Positions 30,608-40,555 of a DNA stretch of 64,000 nucleotides are shown here, piece by piece; within the stretch, counting starts at the first letter, position 1, and every line of letters starts with the position of its first letter. Below the pieces are notes generated by a model, which searched no databases, was not told where the DNA came from, and saw only the letters and a program-made list of their open reading frames with translations. This DNA is from an uncultured Oscillospiraceae bacterium (lineage in GTDB: Bacteria; Bacillota; Clostridia; Oscillospirales; Oscillospiraceae): assembly GCA_947630785.1 (NCBI GenBank), contig CANRIW010000002.1:112165-176164 (forward strand). The letters are read 5' to 3'. The translations under genes were made by a program, and so were the position numbers.

Positions 30608-30948
30608 AGATCGACAAGAGCCTGCTGTCGGGCAGCACCGGGCTGCTGGTGCTCTCCCTGCTGAAGACCGGGGACATGTACGGCTACCAGATGATCGCCG
30701 AGCTGGAGCGGCGGAGCAACAAGACCTTCGAGTTGAAGGAGGGCACCCTGTACCCCGTCCTCCACGCCCTGGAGAAGGAGGGGGCGGTGCGCTCCTACGC
30801 CCAGACCACCCCCGGCGGGCGGCCCCGGAAGTATTACCATCTGACGGACAGGGGCCTCCGCCGCCTGGACGAGAAGAAGGAGGAGTGGCGGGCCTTCTCC
30901 GAGGGGGTCAACGGCGTGGTATACGGGGAGTTTCCCGCCCCGGCGTGA
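30604..30948 (+). CDS. PadR family transcriptional regulator
   Basis: LLVLSLLKTGDMYGYQMIAELERRSNKTFELKEGTLYPVLHALEKEGAV...GGRPRKYYHLTDRG; ATGA overlap with upstream gene. Confidence 0.93.
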   Translation: MKIDKSLLSGSTGLLVLSLLKTGDMYGYQMIAELERRSNKTFELKEGTLYPVLHALEKEGAVRSYAQTTPGGRPRKYYHLTDRGLRRLDEKKEEWRAFSEGVNGVVYGEFPAPA

Positions 30949-31051
30949 GAAAAGGGACCCTCCCGATCAGGAATGGAGCTTTGACGCGGCGTTGTTTTAC
31001 AATTTCACAGGGTAATTTTGCGATTCGCCCGCGGATTTGGGAAAATCGCTG

Positions 31052-31079
31052 TTGCGTTTTTCCGGGGATTTGCTATAAT
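31052..31079 (+). promoter_or_regulatory. Promoter of ilvE (TTGCGT-N16-TATAAT)
   Basis: TTGCGT 31052-31057; TATAAT 31074-31079. Confidence 0.6.
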
Positions 31080-31142
31080 GTAAAAGATAACTTAGCGCGT
31101 TAAAGTATTGTGCCCACATTTCATGAAAAGGAGCCATCCGCT

Positions 31143-32213
31143 ATGCTGGACATCAAGATCAAACTCACCGATCAGCCCAAGCCCCTGCCCGAGGACCCCA
31201 ATAAGCTGCCCTTTGGCCGCGTATTTACCGACCATATGTTCCTGATGGACTACCACACCGGCAAGGGCTGGCACGATCCCCGCATCGTCCCCTACGGCCC
31301 CCTGCCTTTTGAACTGTCCTGCATGGTGTTCCACTACGCCCAGGAGATCTTCGAGGGCATGAAGGCATACCGCACCGCCGAGGGGAAGGTGCAGCTGTTC
31401 CGGCCCATTGAGAACGCCCGCCGGATGAACTCCTCCTGCCAGCGCATGTGCATCCCTCAGATCCCCGAGGAGGACTTCGTCCAGGCCGTGAAGGCCCTGG
31501 TGTCTCTGGACCAGCGCTGGGTGCCCGACCAGGTGGGTACCTCCCTGTATATCCGGCCCTTCATCATCGCCACCGACAACGGCCTGGGGGTCCACGCCTC
31601 CCACAGCTACATCTTCGCCATCATCTGCTGCCCCGTGGCCGCCTACTATCCCGAGGGCCTGGACCCCGTGAAGATCTACGTGGAGAACGACGACGTCCGC
31701 GCCGTCAAGGGCGGCACCGGCTACACCAAGTGCGGCGGCAACTACGCCGCCTCCATCCGCGCCGGCGAGCGGGCGGAGGAGCAGGGCTTCTCCCAGGTCC
31801 TGTGGCTGGACGGCGTCCACCGCAAGTACATCGAAGAGGTGGGCTCCATGAACGTGATGTTCAAGATCGCCGGCAAGGTGGTCACCCCCCAGCTCACCGG
31901 CTCCGTGCTGCCCGGCATCACCCGGAAGAGCTGCCTGGAGCTGATGCGGGACTGGGGCTATGAGGTGGAGGAGCGGCTCATCTCCGCCGAGGAGCTGTTC
32001 GAGGCCGCTGAGAGCGGCGCCCTGGAGGAGGCATGGGGCACCGGCACCGCCGCGGTGGTGTCCCCCATCGGCCTGCTGGCCTGGGGCGACAAGAAGGTGA
32101 CGGTGAGCGGCGGCCAGATCGGCCACCTGACTCAGCGCCTGTACGACACCCTCACCGGCATCCAGTGGGGCACCGAGTCCGACCCCTACGGCTGGGTCGT
32201 GCCCATCGACTGA
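31143..32213 (+). CDS. ilvE: Branched-chain amino acid aminotransferase
   Basis: FGRVFTDHMFLMDY, QEIFEGMKAYR, GGNYAASIRAGERA, GTGTAAVVSPIG motifs. Confidence 0.95.
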   Translation: MLDIKIKLTDQPKPLPEDPNKLPFGRVFTDHMFLMDYHTGKGWHDPRIVPYGPLPFELSCMVFHYAQEIFEGMKAYRTAEGKVQLFRPIENARRMNSSCQRMCIPQIPEEDFVQAVKALVSLDQRWVPDQVGTSLYIRPFIIATDNGLGVHASHSYIFAIICCPVAAYYPEGLDPVKIYVENDDVRAVKGGTGYTKCGGNYAASIRAGERAEEQGFSQVLWLDGVHRKYIEEVGSMNVMFKIAGKVVTPQLTGSVLPGITRKSCLELMRDWGYEVEERLISAEELFEAAESGALEEAWGTGTAAVVSPIGLLAWGDKKVTVSGGQIGHLTQRLYDTLTGIQWGTESDPYGWVVPID

Positions 32214-32219
32214 TTCCCA

Positions 32220-32247
32220 TTGACAAATCCCCAAAACGTGGTATGCT
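32220..32247 (+). promoter_or_regulatory. Promoter of TPP riboswitch/thiC (TTGACA-N16-TATGCT)
   Basis: TTGACA 32220-32225; TATGCT 32242-32247. Confidence 0.55.
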
Positions 32248-32264
32248 TGAAGCAGAACTGAATA

Positions 32265-32363
32265 TCGGGGGGAGCCCGGTACCGGGCTGAGAGGAAGCAC
32301 GGCTTCGACCCCTCGGCGGAATGCCGCCGGGAACCTGATTTGGGTAATGCCAACGTAGGGACC
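32265..32363 (+). promoter_or_regulatory. TPP riboswitch (THI element)
   Basis: GGGGGGAGCCCGGTACCGGGCTGAGAGGAAGC...GACCCC...GGGAACCTGATTTGGGTAATGCCAACGTAGGGA; upstream of thiC. Confidence 0.97.
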
Positions 32364-32419
32364 CTTACTTTTTCAGATCAGAAAAAGTAAGCAAAAAGAA
32401 CTTTAAACCGCTACCCAAG

Positions 32420-32463
32420 TCTCCGTTGCCCTGTCGATTCCCGGACGGCAACGGAGATTTTTT
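32420..32463 (+). terminator. Riboswitch expression-platform terminator
   Basis: TCTCCGTTGCC..GGCAACGGAGATTTTTT. Confidence 0.8.
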
Positions 32464-32493
32464 GTTGTCGGAACAAGCAAGGAGGAATCGTCC

Positions 32494-33798
32494 ATGAGAG
32501 AGTATCACACCCAGATGGAGGCCGCCCGGAAGGGCATCGTCACCCCCGAGCTGAAGCGGGTGGCGGAGAAGGAGCGCATGACCCCGGAGGAGCTGCTGCC
32601 CCTGGTGGCCTCCGGCAAGGTGGTCATCTGCGCCAATAAGCTCCACACCTGCCTGGACCCGGAGGGGGTGGGCTCCATGTTGCGCACCAAGATCAACGTG
32701 AACCTGGGGGTCTCCCGGGACTGCAAGGACTATGGCGTGGAGATGGAGAAGGTGATGGCCGCCGTGGATATGGGGGCCCACGCCATCATGGACCTGTCCT
32801 CCCACGGCAACACCGAGCCCTTCCGGAAGAAGCTCACGGCTGAGTGCCCCGCCATGATCGGCACCGTGCCCGTGTACGACTCGGTGATCCACTACCAGCG
32901 GGACCTGGACACCCTCACGGCGAAGGACTTCATCGACGTGGTGCGCCTCCACGCGGAGAACGGGGTGGACTTCGTCACCCTCCACTGCGGCATCACCCGC
33001 AAGACCATCGACCAGATCAGGAAGCACAAGCGGAAGATGAACATCGTCTCCCGGGGCGGGTCCCTGGTCTTCGCCTGGATGTGCATGACGGGGGAGGAGA
33101 ACCCCTTCTACGAGTACTTCGACGAGATCCTGGACATCTGCCGGGAGTACGACGTGACCATCTCCCTGGGGGACGCCTGCCGCCCGGGGTGTCTCGCCGA
33201 CGCCTCCGACGTGTGCCAGATCGAGGAGCTGGTCCGCCTGGGCGAGCTGACCAAGCGGGCCTGGGAGAAGGACGTGCAGGTGATGGTGGAGGGTCCCGGC
33301 CACGTGCCCATGGACCAGATCGCCGCCAACATGAAGATCCAGCAGACCATCTGCATGGGGGCCCCCTTCTATGTCCTGGGCCCCCTGGTCACCGATATCG
33401 CCCCCGGCTACGACCACATCACCTCCGCCATCGGCGGGGCCATCGCGGCGGCCAGCGGCGCGGCCTTCCTGTGCTACGTCACCCCGGCGGAGCACCTGGC
33501 CCTGCCCAACGTGGAGGACGTGAAGCAGGGAATCATGGCCAGCAAGATCGCCGCCCACGCCGCCGACATCGCCAAGGGCGTCCGGGGCGCCCGTGAGATG
33601 GACGACAAAATGGCCGAGGCCCGCCACGCCCTGGACTGGGAGGCCCAGTGGCGGTGCGCCATGGACCCGGAGACCGCCAGGGCCATCTGGAACAGCCGCA
33701 AGCCGGAGCACGAGGACTCCTGCTCCATGTGCGGCAAGTTCTGCGCGGTGCGGAGCATGAACAAAGCTCTGGCCGGCGAGCATATAGATATCCTGTAA
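32494..33798 (+). CDS. thiC: Phosphomethylpyrimidine synthase
   Basis: [14 protein letters not shown]..., C-terminal [11 protein letters not shown] radical-SAM cluster motif; downstream of TPP riboswitch. Confidence 0.97.
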   Translation: MREYHTQMEAARKGIVTPELKRVAEKERMTPEELLPLVASGKVVICANKLHTCLDPEGVGSMLRTKINVNLGVSRDCKDYGVEMEKVMAAVDMGAHAIMDLSSHGNTEPFRKKLTAECPAMIGTVPVYDSVIHYQRDLDTLTAKDFIDVVRLHAENGVDFVTLHCGITRKTIDQIRKHKRKMNIVSRGGSLVFAWMCMTGEENPFYEYFDEILDICREYDVTISLGDACRPGCLADASDVCQIEELVRLGELTKRAWEKDVQVMVEGPGHVPMDQIAANMKIQQTICMGAPFYVLGPLVTDIAPGYDHITSAIGGAIAAASGAAFLCYVTPAEHLALPNVEDVKQGIMASKIAAHAADIAKGVRGAREMDDKMAEARHALDWEAQWRCAMDPETARAIWNSRKPEHEDSCSMCGKFCAVRSMNKALAGEHIDIL

Positions 33799-33873
33799 AG
33801 CGATTTCAAGGTTGAAATCCCATCCCCGTTCGTGCTATAATAAGGGGGCGAAAAACGCCGGGGAGGTGAGAGC

Positions 33874-35328
33874 ATGGACGACAAGGACCTGGAGCTGAAA
33901 AACCAGACGGAGCAGGAGCCGCCGGAGCCGGAGGAGGAAGAGCGCGCCGCCCCCGAGCACCCGGACTACAAAAACGAGATCGCCGCCCTCATCCGCAGCG
34001 GCCTGGCGCCCAGACCCATGCGGGAGCGGCTCATGGACTACCATGAGAACGACATCGCCATGGCGTTGGAGCTGCTGTCCAAAGAGGACCGGAAGAAGCT
34101 CTACGGCCTGCTGGACACCGGCACTCTGGCCAATGTGTTCGAGTACGCCGACGAGCCCCAGCAGTATCTGGCCGAGCTGACCATCCGCCGGCGCGTGGCG
34201 GTGCTGGGCAAGCTGGAGATCCCGGCTATCCTGGACTATCTGCGCCAGCTCAGCAAGGAGGAGCGGGGCATCCTCATCGAGCTGCTGGACGACGAGGTCC
34301 GCCAGGAGGTCGCCCTGGCCCTCACCTTTGACGAGGACGAGATCGGCAGCCGGATGACCACCAACTATGTGACCATCCACGCCGGGGTCAGCGTCCGGGA
34401 GGCCATGCGGGAGCTGGTGGACCAGGCGGCGGAGAACGACAACATCTCCACCCTCTACGTGGTGGACGAGGACGGCACCCTGTCCGGCGCCATCGACCTG
34501 AAGGACCTGATCATCGCCCGGGACGGCTCCAGCCTGGACGACGTCATCATGACCTCCTACCCCTACGTATACGCCGAGGAGGAGATCGAGGACTGCATCG
34601 ACCGCATCCGCGGCTATTCCGAGGACTCCATCCCCGTGCTGGACCGGGAGAACAAGCTGCGGGGCGTGCTCACCGCCCAGGAGATCACCGAACTGGTGGA
34701 CGACGCCATGGGCGACGACTACGCCAAGCTGGCCGGCCTGACCGCCGAGGAGGACCTGGAGGAGCCCCTCCACAAGAGCATCGCCAAGCGGCTGCCCTGG
34801 CTGGTGATCCTGCTGGCGCTGGGCCTGGTGGTGTCCTCCGTGGTGGGCGTGTTCGAGCCGGTGGTGTCCCACTTGGCCGTCATCGTGGCGTTCCAGTCCC
34901 TGGTGCTGGACATGGCCGGCAACGCGGGCACCCAGTCCCTGGCCGTCACCATCCGGGTGCTGATGGACGAGCAGGTCAGCGGGAAGCAGAAGCTGTTCCT
35001 GGTGTTGAAGGAGGCCCGGGTGGGCCTGCTGAACGGCCTGATCTTAGGGTCCCTGTCCTTCGTGTTCATCGGCGGCTACCTTATGCTGATGAAGGGCCAG
35101 GCGCCCCTGTCCGCCTTTGCCATGTCCTTCTGCACCGGCTTTGCCCTGCTGGCGGCCATGCTGCTGTCCAGCATCACCGGCACGGTGATCCCCCTGATGT
35201 TCCACAAGCTGAATATCGACCCCGCCGTGGCCTCCGGGCCCCTCATCACCACCCTCAACGACCTGGTGGCCGTGGTCACCTACTACGGGCTGGCGTGGGT
35301 CCTGCTCATCAACGTGATGGGGCTTTGA
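33874..35328 (+). CDS. mgtE: Magnesium transporter MgtE
   Basis: MgtE N domain, CBS pair, five-TM C-terminal domain with MAGNAGTQSLAVTIR. Confidence 0.96.
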   Translation: MDDKDLELKNQTEQEPPEPEEEERAAPEHPDYKNEIAALIRSGLAPRPMRERLMDYHENDIAMALELLSKEDRKKLYGLLDTGTLANVFEYADEPQQYLAELTIRRRVAVLGKLEIPAILDYLRQLSKEERGILIELLDDEVRQEVALALTFDEDEIGSRMTTNYVTIHAGVSVREAMRELVDQAAENDNISTLYVVDEDGTLSGAIDLKDLIIARDGSSLDDVIMTSYPYVYAEEEIEDCIDRIRGYSEDSIPVLDRENKLRGVLTAQEITELVDDAMGDDYAKLAGLTAEEDLEEPLHKSIAKRLPWLVILLALGLVVSSVVGVFEPVVSHLAVIVAFQSLVLDMAGNAGTQSLAVTIRVLMDEQVSGKQKLFLVLKEARVGLLNGLILGSLSFVFIGGYLMLMKGQAPLSAFAMSFCTGFALLAAMLLSSITGTVIPLMFHKLNIDPAVASGPLITTLNDLVAVVTYYGLAWVLLINVMGL

Positions 35329-35345
35329 AACCGAATATCACAAGG

Positions 35346-35378
35346 AAGGGCCGCCTGTCATCGACAGGCGGCCCTTTT
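35346..35378. terminator. Convergent hairpin terminator
   Basis: AAGGGCCGCCTGTC-ATC-GACAGGCGGCCCTTTT. Confidence 0.85.
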
Positions 35379-35382
35379 CATC

Positions 35383-36195
35383 CTATTTTGCCCGCAGCTC
35401 CCAGAAGGCCACCGCCCCCGCGGCGGCCACGTTCAGCGAATCCACCCCGTGCCCCATGGGGATACGGGCGGTGCAGTCGCACCCGGCCACGGCGGCGGGG
35501 GAGAGGCCGTCCCCCTCGGCCCCCAGCAGCAGGGCCAGCTTCTCCGCCCCGGCAAGTCTGGGGTCGTCGATGGGGAGGGAGTCGTCGGTCAGCGCCAGGG
35601 CCACGGTGGTGAAGCCCAGGGACTTCAAGCGGGAGAGCCCCGGCTCCGGCCAGCCCTCCAGATACGTCCAGGGGACCTGGAACACGGTGCCCATGCTCAC
35701 CCGGACGGCCCGGCGGTTCAGCGGGTCGCAGCAGGTGGGGGAGAGCAGGACGCCGTCCATCCCCAGGGCGGCGGCGGAGCGCATGACCGCCCCCACGTTG
35801 GCGGCGTCGGAGATCCCCTCCAGCACCGCCAGACGGCGGGCGTCCCGGCAGACCTCCTCCACAGAGGGCAGGGGAGGGCGCTTCATGGCGCACAGCACCC
35901 CCCGGCTCAGGGTATAGCCGGTGAGGGAGGACAGCAGCCCGTCCTCCCCGGTGTAGACGGGGACGTCCCCGCAGCGGGCCACCAGCGCCGCCGCCTTGCC
36001 GTTTAAGTGCCGCCGCTCCATCAGCAGGGAGACGGGGGCCAGCCCCGCGTCCAGGGCGTGTTCGATGACCTTGACCCCCTCGGCCAGGAACAGGGCGTTC
36101 TCCGGCCGGCGGCGGCTTTTCAGCTGGTTCTCGGTGAGCCGGGCGTACACGTCCAGCTCCGGGCGGGACAGGTCGGTGAGTTCGATGACCGGCAT
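35383..36195 (-). CDS. TrmH/SpoU-family RNA 2'-O-methyltransferase
   Basis: LEGISDAANVGAVMRSAAALGMDGVLLS, LLLGAEGDGLS, IPMGHGVDSLNVAAAGAV motifs. Confidence 0.93.
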   Translation of the reverse strand: MPVIELTDLSRPELDVYARLTENQLKSRRRPENALFLAEGVKVIEHALDAGLAPVSLLMERRHLNGKAAALVARCGDVPVYTGEDGLLSSLTGYTLSRGVLCAMKRPPLPSVEEVCRDARRLAVLEGISDAANVGAVMRSAAALGMDGVLLSPTCCDPLNRRAVRVSMGTVFQVPWTYLEGWPEPGLSRLKSLGFTTVALALTDDSLPIDDPRLAGAEKLALLLGAEGDGLSPAAVAGCDCTARIPMGHGVDSLNVAAAGAVAFWELRAK

Positions 36196-36208
36196 GGCGT
36201 CCCTCCCC

Positions 36209-38629
36209 CTAAACGACGATCCGGGCCCGGCTGCCGCCGGTCCGGTCCTTGGTGACCACGATCTGCCTGTCGATGCGGTCCTTCAGCTCGGCCACATGGG
36301 AGATGACCCCCACCAGCCGGTCCCCCCGGGCCAGGTCGGACAGGGCGCGGATGGCCTTGTCAAGGGCCTCCTCGTCCAGGGAGCCGAAGCCCTCGTCCAC
36401 GAACATGGCGTCCAGCCGGATGCCGCCGGCGGAGGACTGGACCGCGTCGGCCAGGCCCAGGGCCAGGGACAGGGACGCCTGGAAGGACTCGCCGCCGGAC
36501 AGGGTGCGGACGCTCCGCCGCCCGCCGTTGTAGTGGTCGACCACGTCCAGCTCCAGCCCGCTCTGGCTCCGCAGGCCCGCCGCGGTCCCCCGGCGCTCCA
36601 GCTCGTACTGCCCGCCGGACATGACCATCAGGCGGGTGTTGGCCCGGCGGAGCACCCGGTCGAACCAGGCGGTCTGGATGTAGGTCTCCAGCATGAGCTT
36701 CTCCTTGCCGCGCAGGGTGCCGTTGGCGGTGTCGGCCAGCGCCTTGACCCAGCCCCAGCGCTTTTCCAGCCCGGCCAATTCCCCCGAGGCCCGCTCCACA
36801 TTGTCCAGCGCCTCCCGGTTGGCGGTGAGGCGGGCGTGGAGCTCCCGGAGGCGGGCGTTCAGTTCTTCCCGCTCCGCCGCCAGCCCCTCCCGGCGGGCCC
36901 GCTTGTCGGACAGGTCCAGATCGGGCATACCGGCGATCTGCCGCTCTAACTGTTCAATCTGGCCCTGTAAGGCGGAACACCTTTTCTCCTGCCGGGCCAG
37001 CGCGGCCTGCGCCTCCTCCAGCGCGCCGTCCAGGGCCTCGGTCAGCGCGGCAAGGGTCAGCTCCCGGCGGGGGAGGGGCCTGCCGGCCTGGGCTTTGGGG
37101 GCAAGCCTGGCCAGCTCCGAGCGGATCAGGGCGTCCCGCTCCGCGATGGCCGCCTTGAGGCGGTCCAGCTCTGCCGCCGCCTGTTCCCCGGCGTTCTCCA
37201 GGGGACACCCCGGCAGCAGGCGCTCCAGCAGCTTGGAGACCGCCTCGGTCTGGGCGGCCAGCTGACCTGCGTACCGCCCCGCGGCCTCACTGGCCGCCTG
37301 TTCCTCCTTCTGGGCCCTGGCCTGGGCTCCCTCCGCCGCTTTCAGCTGGGCCTCGGTGGGGGCCGACGGGGGCCGGCGGGCGGGTCTGGGGTGCTCCACC
37401 GCGCCGCACACGGGGCAGGGCTGCCCGTCGGCCAGCTCCTCCGCCAGGATGCCCGCCTGGGCGTCCAGAAAGGCCCGGTACTTGATCTGATAGTCGTCCC
37501 TGGCCCGCTGGGCGGCGGTACGGGCGGCCTGATAGCCCTCCCGGGCCCGGCGGAGCTGTTCTCCGGAGCGCTCCAGCCCGGTGAGGGCGTCGTTCAGCCC
37601 GTTCAGCTCCTGCCGGCGGGCCGCCGATTGCTCCTGTTCCCGCTGCCATTGGGCCAGCTTTTCACCCGCGGTCTCCAGCTCCTTCCGGCGGGCGCGGGCC
37701 TCCTCAAGAGAGGCGGTCAGCTCCTCCCGGCGCTTTTCGGCTCCGGCCTGCTCCTTTCGCGCCTGCTCCAGGGCGGCGGCAGCCTTTTCCTTTTCCTGGG
37801 CGCGGCCCAGGGCGGCGTCGATGGCGGCCAGCTGGGCGTTCAGCTCCCTGAGCCTGCCGCCGGTGAGCTTCTGGTCGTCCTCGTCCCCGGCGATGAGCTG
37901 CCGAATGACCTGGACGCCCTCGTCCACGGGCAGCCCGCCCTCTTTGACCCTTGCGGCCTCGTCGGAGAGGGGGCCCCCGGGGTCACAGCGGACCCCCGCC
38001 AGATATTGCTCCAGCCCGCGCTTCGCCTCGGCGCAGCGCCGCTCCAGCCCGGCGGCCTCGGCCTTCAGCCGGTCCTGGAGGACCTGATACCGGCCCGTCT
38101 GGAACAGCTCCCGGAAGATGGCCTGGCGCTCCCTGGTGTCGGCCATCAGCAGCCGCTGGAAGTCGCCCTGGGCGATCATGGCGGTCTGGGAGAACTGGTT
38201 TTTGTCCAGTCCCAGGATGTCCCGCAGGGCGGCGTTGACCTCCTTGACCCTGGCGATGACCTGCCCGTCGGGGAGGGTGAGGGCGGCGTCCGCCGGCTGG
38301 GTCACGGTGCCGTCCCCCCGTTTGGCAGGGCGCTGGTACTCCGGACTGCGCCGGACGGTGTAGGTCTTTCCGCCGTAGGTGAAGGTCAGCTCCACCCAGG
38401 TCTCGGCGTCGGGGGCGGCGTACTGGGAGCGGAGCATGGCCGGCTCCCGCCACGCGCCGCTGGCCCCGCCGTAGAGGGCGAAGGAGATGGCGTCGAAGAT
38501 GGTGGTCTTGCCGGCGCCGGTGTCCCCGGTGATGAGGTACAGCCCGCTCCGGCCCAGCCGGTCCAGCTCCAGGGCGGTCACCCCGGCGTAGGGGCCGAAG
38601 GCGGACAGGGTCAGTTTCACGGGCCTCAT
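36209..38629 (-). CDS. sbcC: Exonuclease SbcC (SMC-like ATPase)
   Basis: N-terminal Walker A GDTGAGKTTIFDAI, coiled coil with CPVCG hook, C-terminal LSGGESFQASLSLALGLAD signature and VDEGFGSLD. Confidence 0.95.
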   Translation of the reverse strand: MRPVKLTLSAFGPYAGVTALELDRLGRSGLYLITGDTGAGKTTIFDAISFALYGGASGAWREPAMLRSQYAAPDAETWVELTFTYGGKTYTVRRSPEYQRPAKRGDGTVTQPADAALTLPDGQVIARVKEVNAALRDILGLDKNQFSQTAMIAQGDFQRLLMADTRERQAIFRELFQTGRYQVLQDRLKAEAAGLERRCAEAKRGLEQYLAGVRCDPGGPLSDEAARVKEGGLPVDEGVQVIRQLIAGDEDDQKLTGGRLRELNAQLAAIDAALGRAQEKEKAAAALEQARKEQAGAEKRREELTASLEEARARRKELETAGEKLAQWQREQEQSAARRQELNGLNDALTGLERSGEQLRRAREGYQAARTAAQRARDDYQIKYRAFLDAQAGILAEELADGQPCPVCGAVEHPRPARRPPSAPTEAQLKAAEGAQARAQKEEQAASEAAGRYAGQLAAQTEAVSKLLERLLPGCPLENAGEQAAAELDRLKAAIAERDALIRSELARLAPKAQAGRPLPRRELTLAALTEALDGALEEAQAALARQEKRCSALQGQIEQLERQIAGMPDLDLSDKRARREGLAAEREELNARLRELHARLTANREALDNVERASGELAGLEKRWGWVKALADTANGTLRGKEKLMLETYIQTAWFDRVLRRANTRLMVMSGGQYELERRGTAAGLRSQSGLELDVVDHYNGGRRSVRTLSGGESFQASLSLALGLADAVQSSAGGIRLDAMFVDEGFGSLDEEALDKAIRALSDLARGDRLVGVISHVAELKDRIDRQIVVTKDRTGGSRARIVV

Positions 38630-39762
38630 GCCTCCACCTCCCAGATCTCCCCGATCAGGGACCGGCAGAGGTCCGCCTGCTCCCCGCTCATGGGCCGGCC
38701 GTTCTGCCGCTGGAACAGGGCGGCGAACAGCTCCAGGGGGGATTTTTCTTCCTCCGCCGTCCATTCGCTCGCCGCGCCGCCGGCCCGGGTGCGGAGGTTA
38801 TCATAGTCCAGCTTCATCAGGTTGGGGTAGATCACCCGCAGCTTGCCCAGGGCGTCGTACACGTCCTCCTGGTCGGTGAGGGTGATGTGCAGATAGTCAT
38901 CCGTGGCGGTGTTCTCGTAATTGCGCCGGTCGGTGAGCTCCTCGTAGGTCCCCCGCAGCTCCCGCAGGTCATGGAGGGGGACCAGGGGCGCCGTGCGGAC
39001 GGACAGCCGGCCCTTTTCTCCCAGCTCCGCCACGGTGACCGACTTCACCTGCTTTGCCTCGGAGAAGGAGTATTTCAGCGGCGAGCCGCAATAGCGCACC
39101 CGCTCCGAGCCCGCGTTCTGGGGCCCGTGGAGGTGGCCCAGGGCCACGTAGTCGAAGGGCTCGAACACGGCGGCGTCCACGTTGTCCAGCCCGCCCACGG
39201 AGACCTCCTCCGACTCGGACCGCTCCGCCCCGGTGACGAACTGGTGGGCCACCAGCACGCTCCTGCGGGCGGGGTCGATGTCCATGCCCCCGATGACCGT
39301 CCGCAGGGCGTCGGTGTAGGTGTCGATGGGCTCGTCGGGATAAAAGCGGCGGACGTGGGCCGGCTTCAAAAAGGGCAGCATGTAAATGTCCACCGGGCCG
39401 TATTCATCGGTGAGGGTAAAGGGCTCCACCTTGCCGCTGAAGGCACGGGCGAAGTGGACGCCGCTGGCGTCGATCATCCGGGCGCAGAAGGACAGCCGCT
39501 CCGGGGAGTCATGGTTGCCGCTGATGACGAACACCGGCAGGTCCCGCTTGACCAGACTGTACAGAAAGTCGTCGAACAGCTCCACCGCCTCGGCGGGCGG
39601 CACGGGCTTGTCGTACACGTCCCCGGCGATGAGCACCGCGTCGGGCCGCTCGGCGTCGATGACCCGGCGCGCCTGGCCAAGGATGTATTTCTGATCCTCC
39701 AGCATGGGGAACTCGTTGACCCGTTTGCCCAGGTGCAGGTCGGACAGATGGATGAACTTCAC
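38626..39762 (-). CDS. sbcD: Exonuclease SbcD (Mre11-like)
   Basis: KFIHLSDLHLGKR, AGDVYDKPVPP, ISGNHDSPERL motifs; 4-nt ATGA overlap with sbcC; GTG start with ggaggg. Confidence 0.94.
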   Translation of the reverse strand: MKFIHLSDLHLGKRVNEFPMLEDQKYILGQARRVIDAERPDAVLIAGDVYDKPVPPAEAVELFDDFLYSLVKRDLPVFVISGNHDSPERLSFCARMIDASGVHFARAFSGKVEPFTLTDEYGPVDIYMLPFLKPAHVRRFYPDEPIDTYTDALRTVIGGMDIDPARRSVLVAHQFVTGAERSESEEVSVGGLDNVDAAVFEPFDYVALGHLHGPQNAGSERVRYCGSPLKYSFSEAKQVKSVTVAELGEKGRLSVRTAPLVPLHDLRELRGTYEELTDRRNYENTATDDYLHITLTDQEDVYDALGKLRVIYPNLMKLDYDNLRTRAGGAASEWTAEEEKSPLELFAALFQRQNGRPMSGEQADLCRSLIGEIWEVEA

Positions 39763-39947
39763 GGCAGACCCTCCCACGATAAGCGCTTTTTGACAGTTTA
39801 CCTCTTTCCGGCGCGGTCCGCAAGTGGGGCGGCGGGTTTTTGTTCCGGGGGGCCAAAAAGATTTTGTGATAATTTCCAAAAAACAGTGGCATTGTGGGAA
39901 AAGATATGTTACAATAGTGATGACCCAAACCGAAAGGAGTTGGACGT

Positions 39948-40481
39948 ATGAAATTCACGTATACCGAAAAGAAGGTCAACCTCCCAAAAAAGCTCCACGA
40001 CTACGCGGAGAAAAAGGTGGGCAAGCTGGACCGCTACTTCAAGCAGGACGCCGAGGCCAACCTGGTGTTCAGCGTGGAGAAGGACCGCAACAAGGTGGAG
40101 CTGACCATCCGCTCCGGCGGGACCGTCCTCCGGGTGGCGGAGAGCACCTCCGATATGTTCGCCTCGGTGGACGCGGCGGTGACCTCCATGGAGCGGCAGC
40201 TCCGCAAGCACAAGACCCGCCTGGAGAAGCGCCTGCGCACCGCCGTGTTCGAGCCGGCGGAGGAGGCCACCTCCTTCGTGCCCGACGAAGAGGAGGAGGA
40301 CTTCCGGATCGTCCGCACCAAGAAGTTCCCCATCAAGCCCATGACCGCGGAGGAGGCCGTGCTGGAGATGGAGCTGGTGGGCCACAGCTTCTACGCCTTC
40401 AAGGACGAGGCCACCGGCGCCTTTGCCGTGGTCTACAAGCGGGCCGCCGGAGGGTACGGCCTCATCGAGGACGAGACCTGA
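39948..40481 (+). CDS. hpf: Ribosome hibernation promoting factor (long form HPF/RaiA family)
   Basis: N-terminal RaiA-like domain and C-terminal IVRTKKFPIKPMTAEEAVLEMELVGHSFYAFKDEATG domain. Confidence 0.95.
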   Translation: MKFTYTEKKVNLPKKLHDYAEKKVGKLDRYFKQDAEANLVFSVEKDRNKVELTIRSGGTVLRVAESTSDMFASVDAAVTSMERQLRKHKTRLEKRLRTAVFEPAEEATSFVPDEEEEDFRIVRTKKFPIKPMTAEEAVLEMELVGHSFYAFKDEATGAFAVVYKRAAGGYGLIEDET

Positions 40482-40495
40482 GCTTTTGTGAACGT

Positions 40496-40536
40496 AAAAC
40501 GCCGCCCCGCCGGGTACTCCCGGCGGGGCGGTTTTA
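40496..40536. terminator. Convergent hairpin terminator
   Basis: AAAACGCCGCCCCGCCGG..CCGGCGGGGCGGTTTT. Confidence 0.85.
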
Positions 40537-40555
40537 TGCGCTTTTGGGGGTGCGG

